A stretch of DNA of 64,000 bases. Source: Kaistella gelatinilytica. GTDB lineage: Bacteria; Bacteroidota; Bacteroidia; Flavobacteriales; Weeksellaceae. Of the stretch, positions 33,355-41,746 are shown in pieces (within the stretch, counting starts at the first letter, position 1; each line of letters opens with the position of its first letter). Location: assembly GCF_015679325.1 (NCBI RefSeq), contig NZ_JADPVI010000001.1, positions 1,426,001-1,490,000 on the forward strand, written 5' to 3'. The translations under genes and the position numbers were made by a program. Under the pieces are notes generated by a model that saw only the letters and a list, made by a program, of their open reading frames with translations, made no database searches and was not told the origin of the DNA.

Positions 33355-35280
33355 ATGAAACGTTTAATTTTTGCATTTCTACTCTTGATTTTCGGGTTTG
33401 GATCTGCACAGGATTTTGTGGCAGATTCTTCTGCCCAGAAAAACTATGAGCATATTCTTTCTTTTGATTCCGATATCGTTATCTCAAAAGATGCTCAAAC
33501 AACGGTTACCGAAAAAATCAAAGTGTATGCAGAAGGGATCAATATCCGCAGAGGTATTTTACGCTCGCTCCCACTCTGGCGAAATATCAATGGCAAAAAA
33601 ATCAGAATTAAATATGAGCTGATTTCAGTCAAAAAAAATGGCATAAAAGAGGATTATCATACTGAAAATCAAAGTTCCGATTACATTATTTATTTTGGAA
33701 ATAAAAACATCATATTAACTCCCGGAGTTTACGAATATGAACTGACCTACAAAACCTCCGATCAGATCGGTTTCTTTAAGGATTACGATGAGTTTTACTG
33801 GAATGTCAACGGCACTGCATCGAATTTCACGGTTGATGAAGTCTCTGCTAAAGTCACTTTGCCGGAAAATGCTGAAATCATCCAAAACTCCTGTTATACT
33901 GGAAGTTACGGCTCGAATAAATCCAATTGTACCGGTAATCAAATCTCTTCAAACTCTTTCCAATGGTCCGCAAAAGATCTTCAGCAAAATGAAGGTTTAA
34001 CAATTGCGGTTGGATTTAAAAAAGGAATTTTCACGCCACCTCCACCGCCAGGATTTTTAGAAAAATATGGCATTTTAGCAGCTCTGCTTTTAGGAGCTTT
34101 AGGATTACTGGCTTATTTCTATACGAGTTGGCAAAAATACGGCATCGACCCGGAAAAACCTGTTGTTTATCCGCAGTTTAATGCGCCTCAAAATGTTTCA
34201 CCTGCGTCTTTAGGTTATCTGGAAAATGAATATTATTCAGGTCACATGATTTCGGCAGCGATCGTAAGTCTTGCCATCAAAGGTTTTATAAAGATCATTG
34301 AAGAAGACAAACGGATCTTAGGAATTTTCGGTGGGAAAGAATACACTTTAGAAAAAACAAAAGAGCCCGATCAGACTTTACCAAAAGAGGAAATTAATCT
34401 AATGAATAAATTCTTCCCGGGCGGCTCAAATTCGCTTGCGTTCGATGGGCAGTACAGTTCTAAAATTGAAAATGCGGTAAATGATTTTAAAGCGAATCTA
34501 CAGTTTCAACATGATGGATTTTTAAAAAAAGGGAACAACACCAGCAAATTACTACTACCCATTATCGCAATAATCGCATTGTACGGACTGGGATTATTTT
34601 TCAGTTATAAACTTAGCTACGAAGATTCTTATCTCGGTGGCGGAATTTTCTTAGGTGTATTTTTATTTGTTCTTTCCATTGTGTTCTCCTTAGCCTTTGA
34701 AAGGTACAAAGTCGTAAGATGGATCTTTGGAATTGTAGCCGCAGGATTAATATTTATTTTTTCGAGCGCATTTTTAGCAAACAAAGACAGACTGGAAAAT
34801 CTCAACTTTTATGCGTGTTACGGATTTTTGATAGTAGGATTTATTGGGATCGTACTTTTTCAATACCTCATCAAACAGCCAAGTCCGGAAAAACTGGAAA
34901 CCCAGTCGCTCATCGAAGGTTTTAAAATGTATCTGGGAACTGCGGAAGAAAAAACGTTGCAGTTTCATAATCCACCGGAAATGACTCCAGCTGTTTTTGA
35001 GAAAATGTTGCCTTATGCAATGGTTTTGGGAGTTGATAAAATCTGGGGAGAGAAATTCCAGAATATGTTGAAAAAATCAGCTTTGGGAGCTCAGCAATAC
35101 CAATCAAACTGGTTTGTGGGTGCATCTGTCATGAATATGAATTTTGCAAGTTCCTTGAATTCATCCTTGTCTCAATCGATTGCGAGTTCTTCTACGCAAC
35201 CTTCCAGTTCCGGCAGCGGAAGTGGTGGCGGTGGATTTTCCGGCGGCGGCGGTGGCGGTGGTGGCGTTGGCGGATGGTAA
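33355..35280 (+). CDS. DUF2207 domain membrane protein with Gly-rich tail
   Basis: 641 aa. A signal peptide (about 1-18) is followed by an extracytoplasmic DUF2207 domain (about 30-235), one helix near 240-260, a cytoplasmic or linker region, then helices around 400-420, 430-450, 455-475 and 485-505. The last 30 residues are Ser/Gly-rich (GSGSGGGGFSGGGGG...GGW), a tail often seen in this family and resembling TPM-type proteins. The function is unknown; coupled to lemA by a 4-base gap. Start chosen for the signal peptide. Confidence 0.87.
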   Translation: MKRLIFAFLLLIFGFGSAQDFVADSSAQKNYEHILSFDSDIVISKDAQTTVTEKIKVYAEGINIRRGILRSLPLWRNINGKKIRIKYELISVKKNGIKEDYHTENQSSDYIIYFGNKNIILTPGVYEYELTYKTSDQIGFFKDYDEFYWNVNGTASNFTVDEVSAKVTLPENAEIIQNSCYTGSYGSNKSNCTGNQISSNSFQWSAKDLQQNEGLTIAVGFKKGIFTPPPPPGFLEKYGILAALLLGALGLLAYFYTSWQKYGIDPEKPVVYPQFNAPQNVSPASLGYLENEYYSGHMISAAIVSLAIKGFIKIIEEDKRILGIFGGKEYTLEKTKEPDQTLPKEEINLMNKFFPGGSNSLAFDGQYSSKIENAVNDFKANLQFQHDGFLKKGNNTSKLLLPIIAIIALYGLGLFFSYKLSYEDSYLGGGIFLGVFLFVLSIVFSLAFERYKVVRWIFGIVAAGLIFIFSSAFLANKDRLENLNFYACYGFLIVGFIGIVLFQYLIKQPSPEKLETQSLIEGFKMYLGTAEEKTLQFHNPPEMTPAVFEKMLPYAMVLGVDKIWGEKFQNMLKKSALGAQQYQSNWFVGASVMNMNFASSLNSSLSQSIASSSTQPSSSGSGSGGGGFSGGGGGGGGVGGW

Positions 35281-35372
35281 AAACTTAAGTAAAAGCGCCG
35301 CGCTTGGCGAGGTTAGGAATCTTGGGAACAGCTTCGATTGACTATGATAAAATAAGTTGATGATTTTTATTT

Positions 35373-35833
35373 TCAGTACAATTCATTTTCCAGTGGTATT
35401 AAATCCTGGAGTTTTGGTAATGGTCTGATTAAAATTTTCTTTTTTCTGTTACTTAAAATTTTGTCTGTGTCATAACGTTCAGATTTTTCAATTCTAATTC
35501 CTGTTGATAAGTTAAAATCCGTTGTCGATATTACACCTTGCCCATCAGAATTACCATATGAAAAACCTATTAATTCAAAATTTTCAAGCCTTTATTCAAA
35601 TTGTTCTTTTGTTACATTCCAGATATATTTCTTCTCTTTCATTTTTATAAACTTTGAATAGTTTTTTTCAAAAAATTCTGGAGTGGACATATAATTTTCT
35701 TCGAATGAGATTTTTATATCCTTTCCATTTTTTGGAAATTTAATTGTAAACTATGATGAGGCCAATTCATCTTTGATCTTTGGCTAACACTTGCTTTGCA
35801 AAATTCATTTAGATCTTTTTCTATATTGTTCAT
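35373..35833 (-). pseudogene. Disrupted gene of unknown function (frameshift and internal stop)
   Basis: On the minus strand an ATG (35833) opens MNNIEKDLNEFCKASVSQRSK and continues to about codon 28. The frame then shifts near 35740-35752; the other frame continues KFPKNGKDIKISFEENYM ... to WNVTKEQFE, where a TAA at 35594-35592 interrupts it, and continues RLENFELIGFSYGNSD... to a TGA at 35375-35373. Joined, the product would be about 152 aa and hydrophilic. I do not recognise the family. Two independent lesions make a sequencing error less likely than decay. Confidence 0.7.
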
Positions 35834-36011
35834 TTGGTAATTTTTTTTGGGGTCGGTTCTGTGAAATTACCGCTAGAGTTTTTCGGCTTTGCGATGGTGC
35901 AGATAAAGAAGCCGGAACTTTCTATAAGCACTGAATTAGTAAAAAAGCATAAGTCTTGGATTTAGCACTTAATCAGCCATATTGCCAAACTGTTGTTAGC
36001 GCTAGTTTTTT
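35834..36011. repeat. Hairpin-rich spacer between accessory genes
   Basis: No gene. It contains an inverted repeat CGGCTT/AAGCCG (35884-35914) and, at the right end, TTGCCAAACTGTTGTTAGCGCTAG. On the minus strand this reads as CTAGCGCTAACAACAGTTTGGCAA, a type of boundary I associate with cassette-like genes in Bacteroidota. This is weaker than the match between the next two spacers. Confidence 0.4.
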
Positions 36012-36974
36012 TTACTCAATGTTTTCCCAAATCATAACTTTATCATTTTTTGCAATTATTTTAAATTTCGCTGTTTTCAGCTCCTTTTCACGAAATAAAG
36101 ATAATATTTCAAATGGAATTTTTTCTTTATTGTTGAAATTAATAGTGATGGTGTTCTTTCCTTTATTCCATTCCCAATCAACTTTATAATCTTCATTACT
36201 TAAAGTGCCACAACCTCCATTTCTTGAAGATAAATCTCCGTACCGAATTATTAATTCTCTATTTTTATTAAATATCAAGCGCTGATTTGTATTTTCAAAT
36301 ATTGGGTCATAGTATGGCATATAATTCCAACAATTTCCGTTTATTATATCTTTAATTGATTCACTGTATTTAGAAATATCATCTCCTTGCTTTAACCATC
36401 TTGAAAGAACCTGATATTTTCCAAAATTCCGAAATTCCCAAAAATCATCAAAATATTCTCCCGATTCTGAAAGAAATTCATTTTTGTCAATTCCAATTTC
36501 GTTCACTATACCGTTGAAAGATTTTTCTTTATTTGATAGGTCATAAATGGTATTTTGTTTTCCTTTTTCTATACTTACTTCTCTTATAATTTTTAAGGCT
36601 AATTTACTTTTGGATATTTCCTGTACAAGATATATCCTTTTTAATTCCTCATTTTTTTGTTTAATAGTTAGTATTAAATTATTATTTTCTAATTTCCAAG
36701 TTCCTTTTTGTGTACCATTAAATGGTAAACTGGTTTTTAAATCAAATAGTTGACTTGTAAAAGTATTGCCCTTTTTCAAATCCAATTTTTCATAGAGGTC
36801 AGTTCTTTGGTTAAGTATTGTAGGATTTGGATTGTTTTCTAAATTTAAAAATTCCGATTTTACAGAATTCCATTTAAGTTCATCGTAATAAGTATTTTCT
36901 GTTTGATTCAATCCTAAATGAAACCAGGTTCCAAATATTTGTTTTGGTTCCTGTTCACAAGAAAATAAGATCAC
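36012..36974 (-). CDS. Hypothetical lipoprotein, start codon apparently lost
   Basis: 320 aa as an open frame from a GTG at 36974 to 36012. That GTG gives ILFSCEQEPKQ, which lies inside a lipoprotein signal (lipobox LFSC). The frame stays open upstream and adds NNKYFLFLIVI before it; the expected initiator position (37004-37002) reads ATA instead of ATG. So either a weak ATA/GTG start is used or the gene has lost its start. The body is hydrophilic, with GTWFHLG, GTQKGTWKLENNNLIL and NGNCWNYMPYYDP, reminiscent of lipocalin-like beta-barrels. No family recognised. Part of an AT-rich accessory block. Confidence 0.6.
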   Translation of the reverse strand: MILFSCEQEPKQIFGTWFHLGLNQTENTYYDELKWNSVKSEFLNLENNPNPTILNQRTDLYEKLDLKKGNTFTSQLFDLKTSLPFNGTQKGTWKLENNNLILTIKQKNEELKRIYLVQEISKSKLALKIIREVSIEKGKQNTIYDLSNKEKSFNGIVNEIGIDKNEFLSESGEYFDDFWEFRNFGKYQVLSRWLKQGDDISKYSESIKDIINGNCWNYMPYYDPIFENTNQRLIFNKNRELIIRYGDLSSRNGGCGTLSNEDYKVDWEWNKGKNTITINFNNKEKIPFEILSLFREKELKTAKFKIIAKNDKVMIWENIE

Positions 36975-37054
36975 GATAAGAAAAAGAAAATATTTATTAT
37001 TTATTTGGGTTTTATAGATCTACGCTGATTCATAACACAATCGCTTCCGGAAAA

Positions 37055-37099
37055 TTGCAGTAAGTGGTTGGATATTTCTGTTGGTGGGGATTTTTATAA
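37055..37099 (+). repeat. Cassette-spacer repeat, copy A
   Basis: TTGCAGTAAGTGGTTGGATA and onward to TTTTTATAA matches copy B (37754-37799) at about 37 of 46 positions, with one single-base gap. It lies upstream of the lipoprotein gene and downstream of the membrane-protein gene. Confidence 0.6.
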
Positions 37100-37144
37100 A
37101 ATAATCCTCGAACGAAAAACCACTTTTCTAATATACAAAAAATT

Positions 37145-37726
37145 TCAAGCGAAGCGAAAAAACCCAACTTTTGCCAAACCTATCTTATTACAGCCCTTTT
37201 TCAATTCTAGTAAGTTAAAAATTTGCCAAGTTGTAATAATCAGTATTTCCGGTATGAAAGCAAAAAAAGTTAAATCATAAAATGTTTTTTGGTAAACAAC
37301 TGAAAAATAAAAAATTTTAATTAGCGGAAAAGTCAAAGAAACAATTACAAGTTTTAATAAATATTTCTTAATGCTTATTTTTATCAAGAAAGTTTTAGAA
37401 AAATTAATTACTGTCAAAATTCCACCTAAAATGGAACCAATAATTATTAGAATCCAATATATAATTTCAGATTTCCCACTTGTTAGAATTTGTAGAAAGT
37501 ATATTAAAATAATTCCTAAAATCCATTCTGAAAATAAGAAACAAAGATTTTTTCGGTCAAATTTTCTAAAATAATCTAGTAAAAGAAAACCAAAATTAAA
37601 ACAAGAAATTGATAATAATAAATCTAGTAAAGATTCACTTAATTTTGCGTGGAAAAAGAATTTATGTGTAAAATAAATCAGAAGAAAATTTGAAAAAATT
37701 AGATATGTAATTTTTAAATACTTCAT
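37145..37726 (-). CDS. Hypothetical polytopic membrane protein
   Basis: 193 aa from MKYLKITYLIFSNFLLIYF (37726). The open frame runs 52 codons further upstream, but that part overlaps the spacer repeat, is not membrane-like and includes the hairpin sequence, so the internal start is preferred. Five to six hydrophobic helices, rich in Ile, Leu, Phe and Lys; no recognisable family. The last 15 residues (CNKIGLAKVGFFRFA) run into spacer sequence. It is very AT-rich compared with core genes. Function unknown. Confidence 0.55.
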   Translation of the reverse strand: MKYLKITYLIFSNFLLIYFTHKFFFHAKLSESLLDLLLSISCFNFGFLLLDYFRKFDRKNLCFLFSEWILGIILIYFLQILTSGKSEIIYWILIIIGSILGGILTVINFSKTFLIKISIKKYLLKLVIVSLTFPLIKIFYFSVVYQKTFYDLTFFAFIPEILIITTWQIFNLLELKKGCNKIGLAKVGFFRFA

Positions 37727-37753
37727 CTGTAAAATGCTAAATTTTCGATAGAG

Positions 37754-37799
37754 TTGCACATAACGGTTGGGTATTTCTATTGGCGGGGACTTTTTATAA
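37754..37799 (+). repeat. Cassette-spacer repeat, copy B
   Basis: Second copy of the 46-base sequence (see copy A). Within this spacer TTTCTATTGGCGGG (37774-37787) pairs with CCCGCTAATAGAAA (37863-37876), 14 bp with one mismatch, forming a long stem around 75 bases. Confidence 0.6.
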
Positions 37800-37883
37800 C
37801 AAGTCTTTGTAAATATAACAAAATGAACAATTAGCAAAAATCTTGATGATACAAACTTCCGACCCGCTAATAGAAACATCATG

Positions 37884-37895
37884 TTGGTGGCAGTG
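37884..37895 (+). repeat. TTGGTGGCAGTG flank, left of the alpha/beta hydrolase gene
   Basis: TTGGTGGCAGTG is repeated inverted, with one mismatch, as CATTGCCACCAA at 38833-38844, so the hydrolase gene is bracketed by 12-bp inverted repeats. Confidence 0.5.
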
Positions 37896-37898
37896 TTT

Positions 37899-38813
37899 TT
37901 ATTTCATTTGTTTTAAAATCCAAGCCATACAATCTGTTGAGTCCATAATTGACCAAGAATGAGGATGTATTGTTCCATCTGGTCTAACTCCTTTGTCGTG
38001 AGTAACTACAATTTCTGCCTTTTTATTCCCTTTGAGTTGCAGAAAATTTATCATTGCTGAAATGTCCGCACAATTCAAGTCATATAAATCTCTATGTCTA
38101 TTTTTGAGTTGCCATTCTACTCCTGGTTCTGTATAAATTTTAATTGGAATATTTAAAAGATATTTTGCGTTTCCACCATCTTTTTGCCGGTACGAAAACA
38201 TTGAATTTTGAATATATTGATCTCTCGCAGTTTCAGGCGTTCCTCCCAGATTTTTTTCCATTTCTTCCAAAAACCATTTCGCTTCGTTTACGCCAACTTC
38301 AGAAAAATTTCTTTCTACTTCTCGTTGATAACGATAATACATATTTTCGTAATCAAGTGGTGGATCTAGTGCAAATATTGCTTTAGGTATAAAGTAAGTA
38401 TTTTTATCTCTAATTGCTTTTTCAGTATAAGTTATTGTTTGCATTCCACCGCCTGAAAGCCCACCAAGAAATATTTTGTCTTTTGAAACTTTATGCTTTT
38501 CAACTATTTGTTTTGCAATATTGTTCAATAATTCTTGTGAAACTGACATTTTAAAATCGTCATCTTCGATATTTGGAAAAATAACAATAAAATTATTTTT
38601 TAAAGCAATTTCATCTAATGTAATTTGATTCATTACTCCTTCAGCATCTTCTGAACCACCATGAAGAATAATTATTGTTCCAATAGGTTTTGATTTAGGT
38701 ACAAGTTTGTAATAATAATGTGTACTATCTATAATTACTTTTTCAGGTTTTTGAGAAAATAATTTAATCTGTGACATAAAAACTATAAATAATATGATTA
38801 TGTATTTCTTCAT
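37899..38813 (-). CDS. Exported alpha/beta hydrolase (esterase-like)
   Basis: 304 aa. A signal peptide MKKYIIILFIVFMSQIKLFSQ is followed by an alpha/beta-hydrolase fold: oxyanion-side ILHGGSEDAEG, nucleophile elbow GGLSGGGMQT (G-x-S-x-G), acid probably in FALDPPLDYENMYY or the later TEPGVEWQ region, and His in DGTIHPHSWSIMDSTD. It probably hydrolyses an ester or peptide-like substrate in the periplasm; the substrate is unknown. It is the best preserved gene of the accessory block and sits between two inverted 12-bp flanks. Confidence 0.7.
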   Translation of the reverse strand: MKKYIIILFIVFMSQIKLFSQKPEKVIIDSTHYYYKLVPKSKPIGTIIILHGGSEDAEGVMNQITLDEIALKNNFIVIFPNIEDDDFKMSVSQELLNNIAKQIVEKHKVSKDKIFLGGLSGGGMQTITYTEKAIRDKNTYFIPKAIFALDPPLDYENMYYRYQREVERNFSEVGVNEAKWFLEEMEKNLGGTPETARDQYIQNSMFSYRQKDGGNAKYLLNIPIKIYTEPGVEWQLKNRHRDLYDLNCADISAMINFLQLKGNKKAEIVVTHDKGVRPDGTIHPHSWSIMDSTDCMAWILKQMK

Positions 38814-38832
38814 TTTTGCGATTTTTATTTAA

Positions 38833-38844
38833 CATTGCCACCAA
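38833..38844 (+). repeat. CATTGCCACCAA flank, right of the alpha/beta hydrolase gene
   Basis: Inverted partner of 37884-37895 (one mismatch), 19 bases before the hydrolase start codon. Confidence 0.5.
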
Positions 38845-38948
38845 TTGCTATACATCTCTTACTTCGGAAGACAAATCCAACCAAGTTCTCGGGGATAAGT
38901 ATGCAAAATATTAGACTTTATTTAAAATCAAATATAGAAAAAGTCGCA

Positions 38949-39021
38949 AGAACTTTTAGCCTTCTCGTCTTCGGACAAGATGGGATCGGATTCTCAAAGC
39001 AGCAAAAATCTTCTCGCTCCT
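38949..39021 (+). repeat. Intergenic repeat element, degenerate copy 4
   Basis: It shares ACTTTTAGCC at one end and AAAAATCTTCTCGCTCCT at the other with the copy at 47811-47913, but the middle has diverged. It lies at the right border of the accessory block, just after the FdhF/YdeP gene. Confidence 0.45.
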
Positions 39022-39033
39022 AAAATTCAAATT

Positions 39034-41343
39034 TTATTCAGACGACTTCCTCACCTCAATAATCACTGATTTACTCGTCGGCGTATTGCTCTCATCCGCA
39101 ACAGATTTGATAGGAACCAGCACATTGGTTTCCGGGAAATAGGTGGCGCAACACTGCTCCGGGATGGAATATGGGATGACCAGAAATTTTCGGGCAACGC
39201 GTTCTTTGTCGTCATGGAAATTGTAAAGATCGACGACATCTAATTTTTTTAAACCCCGTTTTTCAATGTCGTTTTCATTCATAAAGATGACACGCCTTTC
39301 ATCTTTGATTCCTCTGTAGCGATCATTCATTCCGTAAATCGTGGTGTTAAACTGGTCGTGACTTCTGATGGTCATCATGAGCAATTCATTTTCTTTCACT
39401 TCCGGTACATCGGCGATGGAAACGCTGAAATTTGCCTTTGAAGTATCGGTGGGAAAAGTTCCTTTTCGGGCAGTGTTGGGTAAGTAAAATCCTGCATCTT
39501 GGCGAACTCTTTCATTATAATTTTCAAATCCCGGAATCACTTTTTCGATGTCTTCGCGGATGAGATCGTAGTTTTTGTGATAAGACATCCAGTTTACTTT
39601 TGTTTTGCCGGCGAAAACTTCTTTCGCCAAATGGCAAACAATGGCGACTTCGCTCAGTAAATGTTTGCTCATCGGGGACAAATTGCCCTGACTTCGTTGC
39701 ACAACGCCCATGGAATTTTCGGTGGAAACGAACTGCTGAATTCCTTCCTGAAAATCCTGATCACTTCTGCCATACGTTGGTAAAATAATCGCCTCTTTGC
39801 CGGTGACCAAATGACTTCTGTTCAATTTCGTGGAGACGTGAACGGTGAGTTGACAATTGCGCAAAGCTTCTGCCGTGTATTTGGTATCCGGTGTGGCGCT
39901 GAGGAAATTTCCGCCCATACCGAAAAAGACTTTTCCTTCGCCTTTGTGCATGGCGTTGATAGAATCTACCACATCATAACCATACTTTTTTGGAGGAACA
40001 AAATTATAAACTTTTTCAAGGTTTTCTAAAAACCAGTCTTCGGGTTTTTCATATAATCCCATGGTTCGGTCGCCCTGCACATTGCTGTGACCACGAACGG
40101 GACAAGTTCCGGCGCCGGGTTTTCCGATGCTGCCTTTCATCAAAATAAGATTGACCGCCTCTTTGATGGTTTTCACAGAATTCTTGTGCTGCGTTAAACC
40201 CATCGCCCAACAAATAATTATTTTATTTTTGAACTTTAATTTATCGGCAACGGCTTTTATCTGACTTAATGGAATTCCGCACTGTTTGGATAAAGCTTCT
40301 AAATCCTGCGCTAAAATATGCGTTTTGAACTCTTCAAAACCATGCGTTTCTTCCGTGATGAATTTGTGGTCTAAAACCTGACCCGGATTTTCAGCTTCAA
40401 ACTGAAACCAAAATTTTGCGATCGCCTGCATCAAAGCCATATCGCCATTTATTTTTACCTGCAGATAATCGGTGGCAATTTCTACCGTTCCACCCAACAT
40501 TCCTTTGAAGGATTGTGGATCACCAAAATTTTGCAGTCCAGCTTCTTTCAGAGGATTCACTGCGATGATCATGGCATCATTTTCCCGCGCTTTTTTCAAG
40601 GCAGAAAGCATTCTTGGATGATTCGTGCCAGGATTTTGACCCATAATAATGATCGCTTCGGCTTCATAAAGATCTTCCAGCGTTACAGAACCTTTGCCAA
40701 TTCCCAAAGTATCTTCTAACGCAACCGCACTTCCTTTGTGACACATATTATTGCAATCTGCCATATTGTTCGTGCCATATTCCCGGATGAACAACTGGTA
40801 AAGAAAAGCCGCTTCATTGCTCGTTCGTCCGCTAGTGTAGAAAATGGCTTCATCCGGACTTTCTAAAGCGTTCAGTTTTTCCGCAATTTTCACGAAAGCA
40901 TTTTTCCAGGAAATGGGTTCGTAGTGCGTTCCGTTTTCCGGTAAATACATGGGACGCGCAATTCTGCCGCTTTTTCCAATATGATAATCATCGAGTTGCG
41001 ATAATTGTTCGACGGAATGAAGCGCAAAAAAATCTTCCCAAATCAAATCCGTCGTTGCTTCTTCAGCCACAGCTTTTGCACCATTCTCACAATATTCTGC
41101 GACCGGACTTCTCTCATCGTCAGGATCGGGCCATGCGCAACCGGGACAATCATAACCGTGAAAAGTGTTCAATTGATTCAAAGCTTTAAATCCGCGAACA
41201 GCATCCATCGATTCCAGAATGTGTTGTGCAGAAACTAAAACTGCGGGAATTCCTGCAGCATACGTTTCGGCTTTAGAAACTTTTATATCTGAAAATTTTT
41301 CCGGATTTTCTTCGTTGGGATGGTTGTGGTTGTTTTCTGACAC
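39034..41343 (-). CDS. FdhF/YdeP family molybdopterin oxidoreductase
   Basis: 769 aa. A molybdopterin-dinucleotide oxidoreductase of the YdeP subtype: N-terminal GYDCPGCAWPDPDDERSPVAEYCENGAKAVAEE, then YTSGRTSNEAAFLYQLF, CNNMCHKGSAVAL (Mo-ligand region), QNPGTNHPRML and GRSNVQGD-like GHSNVQGDRTMG. The C-terminal cofactor-binding domain begins near LLMMTIRSHDQFNTTIYG. Full formate dehydrogenase cysteine motifs of the Fe-S domain are incomplete, so the substrate is unknown. It is the last gene of the operon that supplies bis-MGD processing (MobA fusion) and sulfuration (FdhD). Confidence 0.9.
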   Translation of the reverse strand: MSENNHNHPNEENPEKFSDIKVSKAETYAAGIPAVLVSAQHILESMDAVRGFKALNQLNTFHGYDCPGCAWPDPDDERSPVAEYCENGAKAVAEEATTDLIWEDFFALHSVEQLSQLDDYHIGKSGRIARPMYLPENGTHYEPISWKNAFVKIAEKLNALESPDEAIFYTSGRTSNEAAFLYQLFIREYGTNNMADCNNMCHKGSAVALEDTLGIGKGSVTLEDLYEAEAIIIMGQNPGTNHPRMLSALKKARENDAMIIAVNPLKEAGLQNFGDPQSFKGMLGGTVEIATDYLQVKINGDMALMQAIAKFWFQFEAENPGQVLDHKFITEETHGFEEFKTHILAQDLEALSKQCGIPLSQIKAVADKLKFKNKIIICWAMGLTQHKNSVKTIKEAVNLILMKGSIGKPGAGTCPVRGHSNVQGDRTMGLYEKPEDWFLENLEKVYNFVPPKKYGYDVVDSINAMHKGEGKVFFGMGGNFLSATPDTKYTAEALRNCQLTVHVSTKLNRSHLVTGKEAIILPTYGRSDQDFQEGIQQFVSTENSMGVVQRSQGNLSPMSKHLLSEVAIVCHLAKEVFAGKTKVNWMSYHKNYDLIREDIEKVIPGFENYNERVRQDAGFYLPNTARKGTFPTDTSKANFSVSIADVPEVKENELLMMTIRSHDQFNTTIYGMNDRYRGIKDERRVIFMNENDIEKRGLKKLDVVDLYNFHDDKERVARKFLVIPYSIPEQCCATYFPETNVLVPIKSVADESNTPTSKSVIIEVRKSSE

Positions 41344-41374
41344 GATCTAAAATTTTAAGGAAGTTACAAATTTA

Positions 41375-41746
41375 TTAGCAGTGCGTTTTGGTATTTTCGT
41401 ACATATCGGCCTGATCTTCACGCGTAATATCAAGACATTGCAGATCTTTTTCTACCAACAGGAACAGTCCTTTTTCCTCGCCATTATTTTGAGATCCATC
41501 AACCGTGATTTCGTCAGTTTCCGTTAATATCTCTGCTTCATTTTTAGATAAAAAAACGGTAATCTTATTGGCTTGAAATTCTGCAGAAATTGTGGAAATT
41601 TTTTCATCAATTACCAAGGAATATTTGAAAATTTCTTGGGTTCCGATGATGGTTTTTTCTTCTACAATTCCTTTCTCTTTGAGATTTTGAATATCAGTTT
41701 TGGTCAGTCGTAATCTGATGCTGTTTCCTTTTATTCTAATTTTCAT
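41375..41746 (-). CDS. Small hypothetical protein of the Mo-enzyme operon (DUF7009-like)
   Basis: 123 aa, cytoplasmic, acidic C-terminal half. It begins MKIRIKGNSIRLRLTKTDIQ and ends with a Cys. I recall similar proteins under the label DUF7009 next to fdhD in Bacteroidota, but I am not certain of the number. The start overlaps the end of fdhD by 11 bases and the FdhF/YdeP gene follows 31 bases later, so it belongs to the Mo-cofactor operon; a role in assembling or inserting cofactor is inference from context. Confidence 0.6.
   Translation of the reverse strand: MKIRIKGNSIRLRLTKTDIQNLKEKGIVEEKTIIGTQEIFKYSLVIDEKISTISAEFQANKITVFLSKNEAEILTETDEITVDGSQNNGEEKGLFLLVEKDLQCLDITREDQADMYENTKTHC

Noticed and set aside
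37727-37882. N-terminal extension of the membrane protein (52 codons)
   Set aside because: The extension covers the spacer repeat and its hairpin; the internal Met at 37726 starts a normal membrane protein.
35281-39033. Classical integron with attC sites
   Set aside because: No integrase gene in the window and no clear RYYYAAC/GTTRRRY pair; only spacer similarity and inverted repeats can be shown.
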